From the NCBI RefSeq assembly GCF_023078275.1, contig NC_062985.1, positions 3,534,001 through 3,598,000 on the forward strand: DNA of 64,000 bases. Direction: 5' to 3'. Origin of the DNA: Leguminivora glycinivorella. Taxonomy: Eukaryota > Arthropoda > Insecta > Lepidoptera > Tortricidae. Under the pieces are notes generated by a model, which worked only from the letters and a program-made list of their open reading frames with translations, searched no databases and had not been told where the DNA came from. Positions 60,030 to 64,000 of the stretch are shown piece by piece; position 1 is the stretch's first letter, and every line of letters starts with the position of its first letter. The position numbers and the translations under genes are program-made.

Positions 60030-60905
60030 GTTCACATACACAGAACGGAATATCTCCTCTTCTTCCTCCTACCCTTATCCCACGTTATGTGAGGTCGGTA
60101 GAACATGTCTTCCTCTTCATTCTCCTCTATCTTTCGTCATCTCAACACTCACATTTTTAGGGTTCCGTAGTCAACTAGTTAGGGTTCCGTAGTCAACTAG
60201 GAACCCTTATAGTTTCGCCATGTCTGTCTGTCCGTCCGTCCGTCCGTCCGTCCGTCCGTCCGTCCGTCCGTCCGTCCGTCCGTCCGTCCGTCCGTCCGTC
60301 CGTCCGTCCGCGGATAATCTCAGTAACCGTAAGCACTAGAAAGCTGAAATTTGGTGCCAATATGTATATCAATCACGCCAACAAAGTGCAAAAATAAAAA
60401 ATGGAAAAAAATGTTTTATTAGGGTACCCCCCCTACATGTAAAGTGGGGGCGGATATTTTTTTTCATTCCAACCCCAACGTGTGATATATTGTTGGATAG
60501 GTATTTAAAAATGAAGAAGGGTTTACTAAGATCGTTTTTTGATAATATTAATATTTTCGGAAATAATCGATTCTAAAGGAAAAAAAGTGCGTCCCCCCCC
60601 CTCTAACTTTTGAACCCTATATTCAAAAAATATGAAAAAAATCACAATAGTAGATCTTTATAAAAACTTTCTAGGAAAATTGTTTTGAACTTGATAGGTT
60701 CAGTAGTTTTTGAGAAAAATACGGAAAACTACGGAACCCTACACTGAGCGTGGCCCGACACGCTCTTGGCCGGTTTTTCTTTCTCATATCCTCTTTCACA
60801 CAATCCATCCATCGTTGTCTGGGTTTACCCCTCCCTCTCCATCCATCAACATTCATCTCCAACATTATTTTCCCTATATGACACTCATCCCTCCTCATTA
60901 CATGA
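60030..60905 (-). pseudogene. LINE reverse-transcriptase end split by a GGGTTCCGTAG element
   Basis: On the minus strand 60905-60782 reads RRDECHIGKIMLEMNVDGWR and GRGKPRQRWMDCVKEDMRK. After the inserted repeat the frame resumes below 60155 as NVSVEMTKDRGEWKRKTCST. The uninterrupted relative at 843-965 shows that the two halves belong together. Confidence 0.75.
60155..60778 (+). repeat. GGGTTCCGTAGTCAAC element, copy 4, with long (CCGT)n
   Basis: The first about 20 bases are duplicated (AGGGTTCCGTAGTCAACTAG twice), and the (CCGT)n tract covers roughly 60223-60310 (about 22 units against 4-12 in other copies). It is inserted in the LINE frame described at 60030-60905. Confidence 0.85.
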
Positions 60906-61084
60906 CCGACACAGAACGGAATACCTATATCACGAATAAATCCGCCAGACTCATGAAAACTCTAAAACAACTTTAATCGAAAATTATTTCAGTTTGAAAT
61001 GAATATCATCTGTTACTGGACATCGTGTGTTTCAGTTAAGTATTGTATTAGCACAATGGGCACATTGCAATTTTTCCTCAGTCA

Positions 61085-61225
61085 CCCGTTGACCGCGAAT
61101 GCTGTAAAGTGTTCGAAACGTCGGGATACATTGTAAATTCAGTATACGCGATATTTTAATCCGTTTCCATAGTTTTATTTCATGAGTAACTATCGTGGTA
61201 ACCGAAGACAATTTTTTGTATTAAG
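61085..61225 (+). repeat. Single Penelope-type terminal repeat
   Basis: GCTGTAAAGTGTTCGAAACG, TCGGGATACATTGTAAATTC, ATACGCGATATTTTAATCCG and the tail ATGAGTAACTATCGTGGTAA. It matches the right arms at 3511-3576 and 14151-14232, but no inverted partner is seen here. Confidence 0.6.
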
Positions 61226-61229
61226 TTAT

Positions 61230-63140
61230 TTATTAAAGAAATTGTTGGTAATAAAGTTTTTGTCGCTGACTGTACCTTCATAACTGGTCATCGAGACTTC
61301 AAACACAGGTTGAGAGTTTTATTACATAGTCCTATATTCAATCCACCTCCTGTCTTCATCATCAGATAACAATACACTTAGGCACTCGTAGGTACATTAT
61401 TTCAAATTCATTTTAAACCAAGATGAGGACCTTTCAAGATTTAACCAGTGCAAACTCAATAAAAGCTTATAATAACTTGTAAAATGTTTACTCGCAAAGT
61501 TGTTTACCATAATACGTCGCAACTTCTCACATACCGAACAGATCGTGTCGGGAAGAGATTCGAGACTTACCTCGTCGTTCTGAGCATACGTTTGGAGCCA
61601 CTTTGTGGATAACAATCCTTCTGAGTCAAAAAGTTTCAATCCCACAAAGAGGTTTGCGAACGTAGGGAGGTGTGTCGTATCGACATTTTTTGTCGATGAT
61701 TCTTAAGACTTTAAGACTAACATCGAAATCGCCGTAAGTAATTAATGTTTATGATAATTGCATGGCTGAATATTCTTTTTTTCAGATGCAGTTAAAATTA
61801 CCTATATTTCCTTATATTGTGCGGGGTAAACTTTTTTCAACTTCATTTACGGAATATACATACAACTATGAAATTTGTTAATATATCACAGAATCCGATT
61901 TGTAACTGCGATATGGGTGGCCAGATGTTTGATCATTTATCGTGCGACCATAATTGCCTGCCAGAAGACTGTGCTCTATTGTAACGCCTGTCTGACAATT
62001 AAAGCAAAGTAGGTTTTACTCTGCATGGAATTATCATTAGCCACTGTCTCGAAGGCAATAGACTGGAGACGCCTTCGTGTTGCATTTGCTTACAAAAATG
62101 TCTGCCGAATTTCGCAGGGGGTGAAGAAATAACACATGTAAAAGATGCATAAATTAAATTATTGTATCCGAGTATTATTTTGTTGATTACCTAGTATTTT
62201 AAAATATACAGAGTCAGATATGTGTAGACGGACTCTATTAATGTGTCTCCAAATAGAAATATATCGATAAATTCTACACCACTAGCTATATAAACCAATA
62301 TCGGATATCGCAGTAAGTTCACGGAGCGGCGCAACACGGGAACATCGCAACGGAAACCCAATATGCTTGAGTATTTATACAAAATGACTGTTTTATATTT
62401 TGCAGAAGTTGCAACTGCAATTCTTAATGCCATCCGAGACTATTGAAGTGCACTAGTCATAATGAACGGAGGACTCGGGCTTGTATTCAGAAACATCGAA
62501 TATTGTTCCAATTAAATATCATAATCATAGTTTCGATAGGTTTTTGTTTTAAAGAAACTATTTTGACCCTGCTATATCATGCTTTAAAGCTAGTACATAT
62601 TGTTCGAACTTCGAATCGAGCTATTGTTGCCGGGCAATAACGGGATTATTTCTTAAAACTCCAGATGGTCTCTTTACAATGAATATCTTATGAATATATT
62701 TTAATTATTGACAATGACAGTTGATGAAAAAATTGCTTGTAAAAACCATAAACCGTGAGAGAGGCTGTAAGCCTCTGTGGCGGCTTCATAGGTAATATTT
62801 AGACTTAAACAGCTATACTTATAGCTATGTACTCATATTAATGGCCGCTGAAGTGCGAGCGTGGTAGGCCGATTCAGCCGTAATGATAAGTAAAGTTTTT
62901 ATCTAGTTTTGATATGATCATTACTTTGAGATATATTATATAATGATAATTGTCATTATACATCTCTTTCGCACTTAAGATTTCTAATAATATTGACATT
63001 AAATTGTTTGATGTGATTGCCTCCGGGGCAGCAAATGATATTGAAATGTAATTGTTATTTATATTGTTCGAAAATAGGAGCGGATGAAACAACGGATAAA
63101 AGTTTCTGCTTCGCCGGAATGTTTTCCAAATCGAAATAAA
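61230..63140. other. No gene seen
   Basis: AT-rich; no frame with a recognisable domain and no clear repeat. Confidence 0.4.
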
Positions 63141-63145
63141 TCTAA

Positions 63146-63273
63146 TAATTAATTGAAATACGGTTGTACTCACGTTATTATATCGCTATGAAGAGGGGCC
63201 TCCGAATTGGCCCGAAACATGTCGCAGCAATAGCGATATAATAACGTGAGTACAACCGTATTTCAATTAATTA
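63146..63273. repeat. Perfect 43-bp palindrome around a hammerhead-ribozyme-like core
   Basis: The arms 63146-63188 and 63231-63273 are exact reverse complements. The 42-nt centre reads TGAAGAGGGGCC, TCCGAATT, GGCCCGAAACATGTCGC. GAAAC, a short CATG stem III and a GTC cleavage triplet, with a GGGCC/GGCCC stem II, follow the minimal hammerhead plan of Penelope-like elements. The first core reads CTATGA where CTGATGA is canonical. Confidence 0.6.
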
Positions 63274-63574
63274 TTTGAATATGTCTCACGGAAGTTTAAC
63301 GTGTAGAAATAAATCTCTAATATATTTTATAATATATTCGTTCTTTAGTCAAATGTATAAGTAATAACTGGTTTTGTTACCTCGTTACTACTTGATACTT
63401 TTTACGCGTAGTCTGATCTGCTTCTTTATACGTGACTGTACGGTAGCTATAATAGTACATCACTACAGAGGCCGGGACAAAGGGGGTTGCCGGCCGAAGA
63501 CATATAGACGGATAGGTCTGAGGCGGGCAACCCCATTTCCCGCCGAGGTATGTATAGTGCTTTTCTCAAACATG

Positions 63575-64000
63575 GTATAAATAGTTATTTGTTATACAAG
63601 GGGGCAAAGTTGTATTTTAACGCCGAGTGTGGAATTGAAAAACGAGCAAGGGAAAGGATTCTATAGTTGAACCACGAGCGAAGCGAGTGGTTTGAGAATA
63701 GAATCCTGAACTTGCGAGTTTTTTAACAAACGAGAAGTTAAATACATTTGCCCCCGAGTGTAACACATAACTTTTCCCCTGACTGTAGCGAGGAAACTAC
63801 AACGCAAAAAATGCGTTTGCCACTGCTTCCAGTAGTACCACAGGTGGTAAATCATCTTTATTACTAGATTCACCTACTTTTATCAATTTTAAAGCAGTTA
63901 ATTTGACTTTATTCAAGGTCAAATTACTTTACCCACTAGTGGATAAAATGCGTTTTTACCCGCTGGTATTAAAGGACAAAACACGTGTTTCCGAGCTAGT
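63575..64000 (-). repeat. ACACGTGTTTTGTCC repeat, minus copy, cut by window end
   Basis: Reverse complement of most of 33690-34195: TACAAGGGGGCAAAGTTGTA, ACCACGAGCGAAGCGAGTGG, GAGGAAACTACAACGC and GGACAAAACACGTGTTTCCG. It continues beyond 64000. Confidence 0.85.

Overview
The window is insect nuclear DNA, most probably from a moth or butterfly (Lepidoptera). The evidence is an AT-rich background, one intron-split animal transporter gene, and a dense set of repeat families that I recognise from lepidopteran genomes (the CCCCCGACGC/CGTCTG family, the GGGTTCCGTAGTCAAC family, a tRNA-headed SINE, TTAA-flanked MITEs, Penelope-like elements). The species cannot be named from sequence alone. There are no bacterial operons, CRISPR arrays or rRNA genes.

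The only convincing host gene is a plus-strand SLC22-type (organic cation/carnitine transporter-like) major facilitator. Six coding exons join in phase: 6011-6171, 7684-7897, 8340-8595, 12759-13379, 46600-46778 and 47325-47486. They give a 530-residue protein with six cysteines in the first extracellular loop, both MFS loop motifs and the family C-terminal segment. A splice acceptor 10 bases before the ATG implies a further 5' non-coding exon that I could not place. Intron 4 is about 33.2 kb and is filled with repeats.

Two exons of this gene have been duplicated. A second copy of the last exon lies at 47914-48075; its open frame is well conserved, but a TAG sits two codons after the old acceptor, which may itself supply a new in-frame acceptor. 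A decayed copy of exon 3 lies at 8717-8772 plus 11172-11290. It is split by a minus-strand non-LTR retrotransposon that itself carries a Penelope-like element and a piece of another retroelement.

Repeats by region. 1-6000: retroelement fragments, short repeats, a Penelope terminal-repeat pair and two SINEs. 8774-11189: nested retroelements. 13.6-23.6 kb: MITEs, a Harbinger nuclease relic, a piggyBac-type MITE and an unexplained exon-like pair. 24.0-26.0 kb: a giant palindrome with arms of about 900 bp. 26.2-33.1 kb: a 121-bp satellite with insertions, a 120-bp array with 360-bp higher-order pattern, and a second TTAA element. 37.36-40.07 kb: 394-bp units inside an inverted repeat. 52.5-55.5 kb: an endonuclease-bearing retroelement C-terminus, a 711-bp tandem duplication and another retroelement end. 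59.2-64.0 kb: a TA-flanked MITE, a split retroelement end, a hammerhead-ribozyme-like palindrome and a repeat cut by the window edge.

I found no complete autonomous transposon and no new multi-gene system. The most notable signals are the two exon duplications, the hairpin elements whose arms have changed together, and the ribozyme-like cores in Penelope-type repeats. All identifications are by eye; no database search was run.
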